Source: Streptomyces sp. rh34
Lineage (GTDB): Bacteria; Actinomycetota; Actinomycetes; Streptomycetales; Streptomycetaceae
Direction of reading: 5' to 3'
NCBI RefSeq assembly: GCF_002551245.1
Contig: NZ_NTGZ01000011.1
Span: 1 to 61,107, forward strand
DNA length: 61,107 bases
The translations under genes and the position numbers were made by a program. A model generated the notes under the pieces. That model worked only from the letters and a program-made list of their open reading frames with translations. It made no database searches and was not told the DNA's origin. Positions within the stretch are counted from its first letter, which is position 1; the number at the start of each line of letters is the position of its first letter. Positions 1 to 7,940 of this stretch are shown here, piece after piece.

Positions 1-50
1 GCCCGAGGCCGCGCAGCAGCGCCGGCGGCGCGCTGCTGCGCGACTCGGGC
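1..50. repeat. Extended inverted repeat at the window edge, probable terminator
   Basis: Bases 10-22 (CGCGCAGCAGCGC) are the exact reverse complement of 30-42, with a 7-base loop. An outer 7-bp arm pairs GCCCGAG (1-7) with CTCGGGC (44-50). No T-tract follows. It lies just past the stop of the alcohol dehydrogenase gene, so it could terminate that gene, or a gene entering from the left, or both. The structure is read directly; the role is inferred. Confidence 0.6.
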
Positions 51-130
51 CCTACGCCGCCGGGAGCAGGCCGGCGGGTGGTGGTTCGGGACGGGACATG
101 CGCGTGGGGGGCGCCTGTCGGCCCCGCTCC

Positions 131-1171
131 TCAGATCGTCGCCGTGTCGATCACGAAGCGGTAGCGGACGTCGCTGGCGAGAACCCGCTCGTACGCCTCG
201 TTGACCTGGCCCGCGCCGATCACCTCGATCTCTGCGCCGAGCCCGTGCACGGCGCAGAAGTCCAGCATCTCCTGGGTCTCCTTGATCCCGCCGATCGCCG
301 AACCCGCGATCGACTTGTTGCCCAGGATCAGGGAGAAGAGGTTCAGCGAGATCGGCTCCTCGGGGGCGCCCACGTTGACCAGCGTGCCGTCGGTGCGCAG
401 CAGAGCGAGGTAGGCGCCGAGGTCCAGCGGCGCCGAGACCGTGGAGAGGATGACGTCGAACGTGCCGGCCAGCTCCTCGAAGGTCCGCGGATCGCTGGTC
501 GCGTAGTAGTGGTCGGCGCCCAGCTTGAGCCCGTCGTCCTTCTTCCGCAGCGACTGGGAGAGGACCGTGACCTCGGCGCCGAGGGCGTGCGCGATCTTGA
601 CGGCCATGTGGCCGAGACCGCCGAGACCCACGACGGCGACCTTCTTGCCGGGGCCCGCGCCCCAGCGCTTGAGCGGGGAGTACGTGGTGATGCCCGCGCA
701 CAGGAGCGGCGCGGCCTCGTCCAGGGCGATGCCCTCGGGGATGGAGAGGGCGAACGTCTCGGCCACCACGATGTGCGTCGAGTAGCCGCCGTACGTGGGC
801 TCGCCGGCGCGGTCGAGAGCGTTGTACGTCTGGGTGTTCCCCTCGGCACAGTGCTGCTCGCGGCCCATCAGGCACGCGTCGCACGTTCCGCAGGAGTCGA
901 CCATGCAGCCGACGCCGACGCGGTCGCCGACCTTGAACCGGGTGACCCCGGGGCCGGTCTCGGCGACGATCCCGGCGATCTCGTGGCCGGGCACCATCGG
1001 GAAGATGCCCTCGCCCCAGCCGTCGCGGGCCTGGTGGATGTCGGAGTGGCAGATCCCGGCGAACTTGATGTCGATCAGGACGTCGAACTCGCCCACCGGG
1101 CGGCGTTCGATCGTGGTGCGCTCCAGCGGAGCCTTGGCACGGGGAGCGGCGTAGACGGCAACGGTGGTCAT
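131..1171 (-). CDS. Zinc-dependent NAD(P) alcohol dehydrogenase, YahK/cinnamyl-alcohol type
   Basis: This 346-residue medium-chain dehydrogenase oxidises alcohols or reduces aldehydes in the cytoplasm. The catalytic zinc ligands are Cys41 and the His63-Glu64 pair in PGHE. The structural zinc site has Cys94, Cys97, Cys100 and Cys108. The Rossmann glycine motif [12 protein letters not shown] identifies the cofactor domain. I chose the ATG at 1171 because AGGAG lies just upstream and the family starts here; the open frame extends further but only over the promoter. It is divergent from the MmyB-type regulator gene, a common pairing, so regulation by that protein is likely. Substrate cannot be told from sequence. 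Confidence 0.93.
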   Translation of the reverse strand: MTTVAVYAAPRAKAPLERTTIERRPVGEFDVLIDIKFAGICHSDIHQARDGWGEGIFPMVPGHEIAGIVAETGPGVTRFKVGDRVGVGCMVDSCGTCDACLMGREQHCAEGNTQTYNALDRAGEPTYGGYSTHIVVAETFALSIPEGIALDEAAPLLCAGITTYSPLKRWGAGPGKKVAVVGLGGLGHMAVKIAHALGAEVTVLSQSLRKKDDGLKLGADHYYATSDPRTFEELAGTFDVILSTVSAPLDLGAYLALLRTDGTLVNVGAPEEPISLNLFSLILGNKSIAGSAIGGIKETQEMLDFCAVHGLGAEIEVIGAGQVNEAYERVLASDVRYRFVIDTATI

Positions 1172-1333
1172 GCCGGAGGTTCTCCTCTGGGTGATGCGGT
1201 AGGAACGTCTCCCAGCATCACGCCGCGACGGATGTTTACCCAGGTCACCGCTTTGCCTACGTCCAGCGGTCCTACTACTGACGGGGACAGGCTCCGGCAC
1301 GTACGACCAGGAATCACAGGAATAATGGAAACC

Positions 1334-2264
1334 ATGGACGATCGACCAGAGGCCGCCGCCCCCGAGCCGCTGGACGGGCGCGCCGAGCTCAGCGAGTTCC
1401 TGCGCACCCGGAGGGACCAGGCTCCAGCCGGGCGACGTGGGACTTCCGGAGTTCGGCCGGCACCGCCGGGTGCCCGGTCTGCGCCGGGAGGAGCTGGCGC
1501 AGCTGGCCGGGGTCTCCGTGGCGTACTACACGCGCCTGGAGCAGGGAAACGGGCGCAACGTGTCGGCCGAGGTCCTCGACGCGATCGCTCGGGCCCTGCG
1601 GCTCACGGACGCCGAGAGCGCCCATCTGACGCACCTGGCCAAGCCCGCGCGGCACGGGAAGAAGCGCCGCCCGGCCCGGGTGCAGCGCGTGCGCAAGGGC
1701 CTGCTGTACCTGCTCGACAGCATGGACGGCATCCCCGCGTACGTGACCGGGGCACGCTCCGACGTCCTCGCCTGGAACCCGATGGCGGCGGCGGTGTTCG
1801 GCGACTGGGGCGCGCTGCCGCCGGGCGAGCGCAACTGGGCACGGCTGGTGTTCCTCTCCCCCGACTACCGGGACCTGTTCGTGAACTGGGACTCCAAGGC
1901 CTCGGACATGGTCAGCTATCTGCGGCTGTACGCGGGCTGCCACCCCGACGATCCGGAGCTGTCGGCGCTGGTGGGCGAACTCTCGGTCAAGAGCGACGAG
2001 TTCCGGCGGCTGTGGGCCACGCACAACGTCAAGGAGAAGGGCCACGGCAGCAAGGTGCTGCGGCATCCGCTCGTCGGGGAGCTGACCCTGTCGTACGAGA
2101 CGCTGAACCTTCCCGACGACGAGGAGCAGCATCTGGTGACCTACCACGCGGAGCCGGGATCGGAGTCGTCCCAGGCCCTGCGACTGCTGGCGAGCTGGGG
2201 AGCGGACGCGGGCCGGGCCGGCGCTGTCAGCGAGGCGGGCCGAGGTCCGGCCGACGAGCGATGA
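1334..2264 (+). pseudogene. MmyB-type helix-turn-helix regulator with a frameshift near codon 27
   Basis: The protein would have an N-terminal XRE-type helix-turn-helix ([15 protein letters not shown]) followed by the MmyB ligand-binding domain (PAYVTGARSDVLAWNP, ending TYHAEPGSES). The ATG at 1334 opens in one frame (about 27 residues, to FLRTRR). The rest lies in another frame from about 1419, where family members read on smoothly as [17 protein letters not shown]. The four bases GACC at 1415-1418 hold one base too many. The GTG at 1437 could start a shortened protein lacking the first helices, but no convincing ribosome site precedes it. Either the gene is inactivated or the assembly has an indel. 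Divergent from the alcohol dehydrogenase. Confidence 0.7.
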
Positions 2265-2764
2265 GGACGAGCTCCCTGCCGGGGGATGGTGGTGACGCGG
2301 TGGGAACGCTCCCGGTTCCACGCCTCCCAGGCGCGCCGGGCCGGATCCCGGGTCTCGAAGACCAGATGCCCGCCGGGCCGCAGCGCCTCGTGGGCGCCGC
2401 GCAGGGTCGCCTGCCAGTCGTCCGGTGCGACGATCTCCTGCGCGACGTTGGCCGTCATGGTGACCAGGTCGACCCGCAACGGCGGAAGGGCCGCGGCGTC
2501 ACCGCGGATCCAGCGGACCCGGTCGCCGCCCGGCTTGGCGCGCGCCACGTCGAGCGAGGCCCGAGCGGGGTCGACCCCGACGACCTCGATCCCACGGTCC
2601 GCCAGCAGCAGAGCGAACACGCCCGTACCGCAGCCGATGTCCAGCACGCGCCGCGCCCCGAACTCCTCGGCGAGGCGGACGTACGGGGCCAGGTCGCCCC
2701 GGTCTGGTTCGAGTGGGTCGTAGAGAGCAGCCAGCCGGGGATGTACGAAGATCTCGTCAGCCAT
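2141..2764 (-). pseudogene. Class I SAM-dependent methyltransferase, C-terminally truncated
   Basis: Residues 1-161 are a typical Streptomyces class I methyltransferase: MADEIFVHPR start, motif I VLDIGCGTGVF (about 40-50), acidic VVGVDPA, GDAAALPPLRVDLVTM, and LRPGGHLVFETRDPARRAWE. After HRVTTIP (codon 161, near 2282) similarity stops and the frame runs 46 unrelated Arg/Pro/Ala-rich residues through the 3' end of the convergent MmyB gene, stopping at 2141. Family members are about 240 residues, so roughly 80-90 C-terminal residues are missing. The overlap of 124 bases with a convergent gene supports a deletion junction. The substrate-binding part is lost, so it is probably inactive. Confidence 0.75.
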
Positions 2765-3028
2765 GCGGCAGAAGGTACCGGGTGCTGTCGCCGGAGCAGC
2801 GCGCGAACCCGGAGCCGGGCCCTGTGTACGCCGATACCGGGAGTTGTCGAACCAACTTTCCGGTTTCTTTTCGGAGAACGGAAGAATTACGGCAGAGAAG
2901 CGCGAGCACTTTCCGGCCGAGCATCTCCCGTGAGCCGCCATAACGGACCGGAAAGGAAATACGCGAGTCGTCGCGCCCATCCGCGGTCCGCGAGTGTGCG
3001 GGGCCTCCACTCGCCCCGCGAAGCGGCC

Positions 3029-3877
3029 TCATTCCGGCGCGAACGCCTCCGCGTGCTCGGCCGACCAGACGCGGTACGGCCTCGCCGGGCGGTCCGTCAG
3101 TTCCTGGATCGTGGGCACCACGGCTGCCTTCGCTCCCGCCCGCTGCCGCTCCGCGCTCTGCAGGAAGGCCTCCGTGACGGGCGGCGGATACTTCGCCAGC
3201 AAAGCCGTACGCGCGGCGTCCAGGCCCAGTTCCTCGAAGCGCAAGGGCCGCCCCAGCACCCGGGAGAGCTGGGCCGTCTGCTCCCGCGCGGTGATCGCCT
3301 CCGGGCCCGACACGGCGTACGCCCTGCCCTCGTGCCCCGTACCGGTGAGGACGGCGACGGCCGCCGCGGCGACGTCGCGCGGGTCGACGCACGCGACCGG
3401 AGCGTCACCGTACAGGGCGCGCACCACTCCCGCCGACCGGATGCCGGGGGCCCAGGAAAGGGTGTTGGACATGAACGTCCTGGGGCGCACGAACGTCCAC
3501 GGGACCCCCGACTCCCTCACCGCCTGTTCGTTCTCCCGCTGACGCCGGGTGATGAAGTCGTCGGCGTCCGGCTCCTCCACCGCCATCATGGACAGCTTGA
3601 CCAGGTGGCGTACGCCCGCCGCGGCCGCCGCCACGGCGACCCTCTCGTCGTCGGGCTCCGTGGGGCTGTTCGTCACCAGGAACACCGAGGCGACGCCCCG
3701 CAGGGCCCGGTCGAGAGCGGCGCGGTCCCCGTACTCCCCCTCGACGATCTCGACCCCTCCCCCCCGTACCGTGAGCCGCTCGGGGCGGCGCGCGAGAACC
3801 CGCACGGGGCCGGCCGCCGCCAACTGTCCGGCGACCTCACGGCCCACCGCTCCGGTCGCACCCGTCACGAGAATCAC
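3029..3877 (-). CDS. NmrA-family NAD(P)-binding oxidoreductase
   Basis: This 282-residue Rossmann protein opens with the atypical SDR glycine motif LVTGATGAVGREV (residues 3-15), followed by VRVLARRPERL, as in NmrA/QOR2-like NAD(P)H-binding proteins. Family members are quinone reductases or redox-sensing regulators. It starts 12 bases after the AfsA-like stop codon on the same strand, so the two are almost certainly co-transcribed. Gamma-butyrolactone synthases are often paired with a ketoreductase, and this reductase may fill that role; this is inference from position. The 3' end is followed by about 260 bases without a gene. Confidence 0.88.
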   Translation of the reverse strand: MILVTGATGAVGREVAGQLAAAGPVRVLARRPERLTVRGGGVEIVEGEYGDRAALDRALRGVASVFLVTNSPTEPDDERVAVAAAAAGVRHLVKLSMMAVEEPDADDFITRRQRENEQAVRESGVPWTFVRPRTFMSNTLSWAPGIRSAGVVRALYGDAPVACVDPRDVAAAAVAVLTGTGHEGRAYAVSGPEAITAREQTAQLSRVLGRPLRFEELGLDAARTALLAKYPPPVTEAFLQSAERQRAGAKAAVVPTIQELTDRPARPYRVWSAEHAEAFAPE

Positions 3878-3889
3878 TCGGGAAACCTC

Positions 3890-4834
3890 TCAGCCGTGGG
3901 CCCGCGGGCCGGACAGGACGGTGGAGAACACCGTTTCGCCGTCCTGATGGCCTGTCACCTGTACCGTCACCGTATCCTCGGCCGTCCCCGGCAGGACCAC
4001 CGCCCCGATCCAGCACGGACTGCCGAACTCGGAGTACCGGTGGAACCGGGTGCGCGCCTCGGCCGGAACGACTCCCGCGGGCCCGGCCGCGAGGCACGCC
4101 GCCTGGCGGGCCGCCTCCAGCAGCAACATGCCCGGGACATGGTCATTGGGTCGCTGGAACAGGGTGGGATGCCGGGTGTCCACACGCAGTTCCCAGACTC
4201 CGTCCCGCCCGGTCTCCGAGAGCACCACGTCCTCGACGCGGGCACGGCCCGCCCGGACCGCCGGGACCGGCACGGTCTCCGGTATGGATATCCCCTCGGC
4301 CGGGGCGTCGCCGCGCATCCGCCTGTACGCCTTGGGAGTGCTGAAACGGGTCTCTCCCCTTCCCGTCGCGGCGAGCTGACCGTCCCGGTGCACCGCCCAG
4401 CCGACACTCCCCTGCGCCGGGAGCCCGCCCCGCCACTTCAGGTCGGAGCAGAACACCTCCACGTCGATCTCGGTGGGTGCGCCCCCGACGGCCAGGTGCT
4501 CCTGATGACAGACGTAGTCCAGTCCCGTCATCAGGAACTGATAGCCGAGCGGGATCCCGTACCCGGCGTGGAAGGCGAGCATGGCCGCCTGCCGCATCGC
4601 CTCCGCGACCAGCAACGGGTCGTGCCGGTCGTCACCCACCGGAGCGAAGAACGGATGGTCGTGCGGAAGAACCGCCCCCACCGAGAACCGGTCGTGCTCC
4701 AGGCGTACCCAGTTGCGCGGAAAGGCGTCCTCCGGCCTGGTCCGGTGCACCATGTCGATCCCCACGGGATGCACCACCTCGGCCTCCGCATCCATGGTCG
4801 GCACCGAATCGATCAAAACTGCTGCTTCGGGCAT
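3890..4834 (-). CDS. AfsA/ScbA/BarX-family gamma-butyrolactone biosynthesis protein
   Basis: The 314-residue protein has the two AfsA repeats (hot-dog folds), about residues 25-150 and 195-300. Family hallmarks are VHRTRPEDAFPRNW near the start, DHPFFAPVGDDRHDPLLVAEAMRQA in the first repeat, and RPNDHVPGMLLLEAARQAA in the second. AfsA-type enzymes condense a beta-ketoacyl-ACP with dihydroxyacetone phosphate to form the signalling butyrolactone precursor. A ribosome site GGGGGAG precedes the ATG closely. The NmrA reductase follows 12 bases downstream. No TetR-type butyrolactone receptor gene, the usual neighbour, is present in the window. An ARE-like sequence lies upstream. Confidence 0.92.
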   Translation of the reverse strand: MPEAAVLIDSVPTMDAEAEVVHPVGIDMVHRTRPEDAFPRNWVRLEHDRFSVGAVLPHDHPFFAPVGDDRHDPLLVAEAMRQAAMLAFHAGYGIPLGYQFLMTGLDYVCHQEHLAVGGAPTEIDVEVFCSDLKWRGGLPAQGSVGWAVHRDGQLAATGRGETRFSTPKAYRRMRGDAPAEGISIPETVPVPAVRAGRARVEDVVLSETGRDGVWELRVDTRHPTLFQRPNDHVPGMLLLEAARQAACLAAGPAGVVPAEARTRFHRYSEFGSPCWIGAVVLPGTAEDTVTVQVTGHQDGETVFSTVLSGPRAHG

Positions 4835-4875
4835 AACTCCCCCCAGGGGTCATGTAGTGGCGAGCCGTTCCTGCG

Positions 4876-4913
4876 ATGCTTATACCGGTAGAATAATAAG
4901 ATAGAGACTACTC
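4876..4913 (-). promoter_or_regulatory. AT-rich promoter with ARE-like site upstream of the AfsA gene
   Basis: On the minus strand this stretch reads TTATTCTACCGGTATAAGC across its middle. It is strikingly AT-rich for this genome. It contains the half-site CCGGTAT found in butyrolactone autoregulatory elements and a possible -10 TATAAG (4884-4879), about 45 bases before the start codon. AfsA-family genes are commonly repressed by an ArpA/ScbR receptor through such sites. The match is partial, so the assignment is tentative. Confidence 0.4.
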
Positions 4914-5114
4914 GGTCATTTTCCCTTTACGGGCGGGCCGGATCCCCCACACCGCCCCGCCCGGAATACCGGGTCCCGCCCGGGATTCCGGATGACAGCG
5001 GCGCGGCCATCCGGGAAACGCGTCGGCCTGGCCGCGACGTTCGCCGGAATTCGCCAGAGCGCCGACTTCGCGAAATGTGCTCGCCGCTCCCCTTTTCCGT
5101 GCGCCCATCGGCGC

Positions 5115-5189
5115 CTGGCCCGGGATGCCGAGCTCGAAGGGATGCACCCCGTCCAGGGCGAGAACGACGGCCCGTTGCACGCTTCCCAT
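5115..5189 (-). pseudogene. N-terminal relic of a GlxA-type AraC regulator (DJ-1/PfpI domain)
   Basis: Reading from the ATG at 5189, the first 25 codons give MGSVQRAVVLALDGVHPFEL followed by GIPGQ. This matches the opening strand and loop of the DJ-1/PfpI domain in GlxA-family AraC regulators (consensus like VLVLDGVHPFELGIPARIF). Similarity then ends, and nothing recognisable of the remaining roughly 300 residues follows, although the frame stays open to 4908. I read it as a gene remnant left by a deletion. Confidence 0.5.
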
Positions 5190-5262
5190 GGCACGATCCT
5201 GTCGAAAGATGGCGATCATGGCATGGTACGCCGGGTGTGCGCCCTCGACCCTGGACGTGTCG

Positions 5263-5288
5263 AGTGCCCAGGGAGACCCCTGGGCACT
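5263..5288. terminator. Perfect 11-bp hairpin, probable terminator
   Basis: AGTGCCCAGGG (5263-5273) pairs perfectly with CCCTGGGCACT (5278-5288) across a 4-base loop. No T-run follows. It sits just past the end of lysE on the minus strand, so it most likely terminates lysE transcription. Confidence 0.6.
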
Positions 5289-5316
5289 GGCGGAGGCCCG
5301 AACGCTCGCCCTCGTG

Positions 5317-5356
5317 GCGTTCAGGCGTTCAGGCGTTCAGGCGTTCAGGCGTTCAG
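5317..5356. repeat. Five tandem copies of an 8-bp unit at the lysE stop codon
   Basis: The unit GCGTTCAG is repeated five times without mismatch (5317-5324, 5325-5332, 5333-5340, 5341-5348, 5349-5356). On the lysE strand it reads CTGAACGC and contains the last codons (Leu-Asn-Ala) and the TGA. Because the first unit already supplies the stop, slippage would change only the 3' untranslated length, unless the unit next to the coding sequence is altered. Confidence 0.9.
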
Positions 5357-5956
5357 CGCCAGCTTCGCGCCGAGCCCGATCATCATCACGGCGACCAGAC
5401 CGTCCAGCACCCGCCACGCGGAGGGTCGCGCGAGGACTCCGCTCAGCAGCCGGGCGCCGAACCCGAGCGCGGCGAACCAGCACACGCTGGCGAGGATCGC
5501 GCCGAGGCCGAAGGTCCAGCGCAACGGTCCTCGGTCGGCGGCGACGGACCCGAGCAGGAACACGGTGTCGAGGTACACGTGCGGGTTGAGCCACGTCATC
5601 GCCAGGCAGGTCAGCACCACCCTCCCGCGCGAGGCGGCCGGGGCGTCCCCCGCGTGCAGGGCCGACGGGCGCAGGACCCGGCGTGCGGCGAGCAGACCGT
5701 AGCCGATCAGGAACACGCCGCCGAGCAGCCCCACCACCGTCAGCGCCGAAGGCCAGGCCACGACGAGGGCGCCGACCCCCGCGACCCCCAGTGCGATGAG
5801 CACCGCGTCGGACAGGGCGCAGATTCCGACCACCGCGAGCACGCCGTCGCGGCGGACGCCCTGGCGCAGCACCAGGGCGTTCTGGGCTCCGATGGCGACG
5901 ATGAGCGAGAGGCCGGTGCCGAATCCGGCGGCCGCGGTGGTCAGGGCGTTCGTCAT
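5345..5956 (-). CDS. lysE: LysE/ArgO-family L-lysine/arginine exporter
   Basis: This 203-residue membrane protein has about six hydrophobic segments and the family signature GAQNALVLRQGVRR near the N-terminus (residues 23-36), plus the WLNPHVYLDTV segment of LysE/ArgO exporters. It would export basic amino acids, protecting cells from build-up during peptide use. It is divergent from a LysR regulator of the ArgP/LysG type, the classic lysG-lysE arrangement, with a palindromic operator between them. The last codons lie inside a tandem 8-bp repeat. Confidence 0.93.
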   Translation of the reverse strand: MTNALTTAAAGFGTGLSLIVAIGAQNALVLRQGVRRDGVLAVVGICALSDAVLIALGVAGVGALVVAWPSALTVVGLLGGVFLIGYGLLAARRVLRPSALHAGDAPAASRGRVVLTCLAMTWLNPHVYLDTVFLLGSVAADRGPLRWTFGLGAILASVCWFAALGFGARLLSGVLARPSAWRVLDGLVAVMMIGLGAKLALNA

Positions 5957-5994
5957 GCGGGCGACGGTACGGAGCGGGGTAACTTGGTGTCCAG

Positions 5995-6018
5995 CTAATG
6001 ATTCTTACGTATCATTAG
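5995..6018. promoter_or_regulatory. Palindromic LysR-type operator between lysE and its regulator
   Basis: CTAATGAT (5995-6002) and ATCATTAG (6011-6018) form a perfect 8-bp inverted repeat around TCTTACGT. The half-site spacing fits the T-N11-A type of sequence bound by LysR proteins. It lies 38 bases upstream of the lysE start and only 5 bases before the regulator start, so binding should affect both genes. Confidence 0.75.
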
Positions 6019-6023
6019 TGTTC

Positions 6024-6944
6024 ATGATGTCCGAGCTTCCTCTCGACCAGGTGCGGACCCTGCTGGCCGTGGTCGACGAAGGCACCTTCGACTCCGCGGC
6101 GAACGCCCTGCGGCTGACGCCGTCGGCGGTCAGCCAGCGGGTGAAGGCGCTGGAGCAGCGCACGGGCCGCGTGCTGCTGATGCGCACGAAGCCGGTGCGG
6201 CCCACCGAGTCCGGTGAGGTGGTGGTGCGCTTCGCCCGCCAGCTGGCCAGGCTGGAGCAGGACGCGCAGGTGGCGCTCGGGATGTCCGGGCCGGGCGAAC
6301 CGACGCTTCTGCCGATCGCGGTGAACTCCGATTCCCTGGCGACCTGGTTCCTGCCCGCTCTGCGGCGCGTGCCGGAGGAGCTGGGGCTCTGTTACGAGCT
6401 GCGCCGGGAGGACCAGGACCATACGGCCGCCCTGCTGCGGGAGGGGCTCGCGATGGCAGCGGTGACCTCGTCGCCGGAGGCGGTCACGGGCTGCTCGGTA
6501 CGCCCGCTGGGCCGGATGCGGTATCTGCCGGTGGCCAGCCCCGGTTTCGCCGACCGGTGGCTGGGGCGGCGGGAGGGCACCGCGCTGCGCGAACTGATCG
6601 GCGACGCCCCGGTGATCGGCTTCGACCGGCGCGACGACCTTCAGGACGCCTTCGTGCGACGGCTCGGCCCCGGCCCCCGGCCGAGCCCCCGGCGCCACCT
6701 GGTCCCCACCTCGGAGGGGTTCGCGAACGCCGTGGCGTCGGGCATGGGCTGGGGCATGGTGCCCGAGGTCCAGGCGGAGCCGTTGCTGAGCGGCGGCCGG
6801 CTCGTGCGGCTCACCCCGGACCACACCGTCGACGTCCCGCTGTACTGGCAGCAGTGGAAGCTGGAATCACCGGCCCTGGCGGCCGTCGCCGAGGCGGTGG
6901 CGGCGGAGGCGGCCGAGGCACTCGACAGCGACTGGCCGGACTGA
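6024..6944 (+). CDS. argP: LysR-family regulator of ArgP/LysG (IciA) type
   Basis: The 306-residue protein begins MMSELPLDQVRTLLAVVDEG, with the winged helix in residues 1-65 (ALRLTPSAVSQRVKALEQ is the recognition helix region) and a substrate-binding domain after about residue 90. ArgP/LysG proteins sense lysine or arginine and activate the exporter gene, here lysE on the opposite strand. Either of two adjacent ATGs (6024 or 6027) can start it. No clear ribosome site precedes them, so the mRNA may be nearly leaderless. The operator palindrome ends 5 bases upstream, which also suggests autoregulation. Confidence 0.92.
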   Translation: MMSELPLDQVRTLLAVVDEGTFDSAANALRLTPSAVSQRVKALEQRTGRVLLMRTKPVRPTESGEVVVRFARQLARLEQDAQVALGMSGPGEPTLLPIAVNSDSLATWFLPALRRVPEELGLCYELRREDQDHTAALLREGLAMAAVTSSPEAVTGCSVRPLGRMRYLPVASPGFADRWLGRREGTALRELIGDAPVIGFDRRDDLQDAFVRRLGPGPRPSPRRHLVPTSEGFANAVASGMGWGMVPEVQAEPLLSGGRLVRLTPDHTVDVPLYWQQWKLESPALAAVAEAVAAEAAEALDSDWPD

Positions 6945-6949
6945 CCGCC

Positions 6950-6973
6950 GCACCGCCCGGTCACGGGCGGTGC
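6950..6973 (+). terminator. Hairpin terminator after the LysR gene
   Basis: GCACCGCCCG (6950-6959) pairs perfectly with CGGGCGGTGC (6964-6973) around a 4-base loop, 5 bases after the stop codon. No T-tract, as is usual in streptomycetes. Confidence 0.7.
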
Positions 6974-7055
6974 CGGGCGGGCACGCACGATTCGCTCATG
7001 ATCGGCCGTCCATGATGGGGGGGCAGGTTCCGAAGTCCACGCACGGGAGTCACGT

Positions 7056-7916
7056 ATGTCCGAGCACGCCGTCCGTCCGTTCCTCCGCCGTGGGAGCACC
7101 CTCGCCGGTCTGGCCGTCGGCGTCGCGACCGCGACGGCAGCGGGACTGCTCCTGTCCAACACGTTCGCCTCGGGCTCCACGGCCGATGCCGCGCCCGAGG
7201 TCGTGCCGCCCGAGGCGAACGTGACCTTCGACTACCAGATCGGCGGCGGGTACTCCCCGCCCGCCGGGGTCGGGGCGGTCTCCCGCGACCGTGGCGACGA
7301 GCCGGCCGAGGGCCTGTACAACGTCTGCTACGTCAACGCCTTCCAGACCCAGCCCGACGCGCTGGACCGGTGGGAGAAGAACAACCCCGATCTGCTGCTG
7401 CGCGACGGCGACGGCCGGCTGGTCAACGACGAGGACTGGGGCGAGGCGCTGCTCGACACCTCGACCGCGGACAAGCGCGCCCGGCTGGCGGATATCGTCG
7501 GGGGCTGGATCGACGGCTGCGCGAAGTCCGGTTTCCAGGCGGTGGAGCCGGACAATCTGGATTCCTTCGAGCGCTCCGAAGGTTTGCTGACCCGGGAGCA
7601 CAACGCGGCGTTCGCGAAGCTCCTGGCCGACCGGGCGCACGCCGCCGGGCTGGCGATCGGCCAGAAGAACACCACCGATCTGCTGGAGCAGCGGGGGAGG
7701 ATCGGGTTCGACTTCGCCGTCGCCGAGGAGTGCGGCCGGTACGACGAGTGCGCCGACTACGCCTCCGCGTACGGCGACAGGGTGTACGTCGTCGAGTACA
7801 CCGACGGCGACTTCGCGAAGGCGTGTTCGTCCGTGGGGGCGACGGTCTCGGTGGTGCGCCGGGACCTCGACGTCCGGCCGGCCGGACAGCCGGGTCACGT
7901 GTTCCGCACCTGCTGA
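7056..7916 (+). CDS. Secreted GH114 endo-alpha-1,4-polygalactosaminidase-like glycosidase
   Basis: The 286-residue protein has a cleavable signal (RRGSTLAGLAVGVATATAAG) followed by a TIM-barrel domain from about residue 50. GH114 hallmarks are FDYQIGGGY, LYNVCYVNAFQTQP, WIDGCAKSGFQAVEPDNLDS, GLAIGQKN and FAVAEECGRYDEC. The family cleaves alpha-1,4-linked galactosamine polymers such as fungal galactosaminogalactan, so a role in attacking fungal or biofilm polysaccharide outside the cell is plausible. It is a single gene between convergent or unrelated neighbours. Four cysteines in the C-terminal half could form disulfides. Confidence 0.9.
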   Translation: MSEHAVRPFLRRGSTLAGLAVGVATATAAGLLLSNTFASGSTADAAPEVVPPEANVTFDYQIGGGYSPPAGVGAVSRDRGDEPAEGLYNVCYVNAFQTQPDALDRWEKNNPDLLLRDGDGRLVNDEDWGEALLDTSTADKRARLADIVGGWIDGCAKSGFQAVEPDNLDSFERSEGLLTREHNAAFAKLLADRAHAAGLAIGQKNTTDLLEQRGRIGFDFAVAEECGRYDECADYASAYGDRVYVVEYTDGDFAKACSSVGATVSVVRRDLDVRPAGQPGHVFRTC

Positions 7917-7940
7917 ACGGCCCTTTCGGAGGATGGTGGC

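Noticed and set aside
98..4891. 1597-codon plus-strand open frame
   Set aside because: It overlays the real dehydrogenase, methyltransferase, reductase and AfsA genes on the opposite strand, has no domain except the first residues of the MmyB regulator, and is a high-GC shadow frame.
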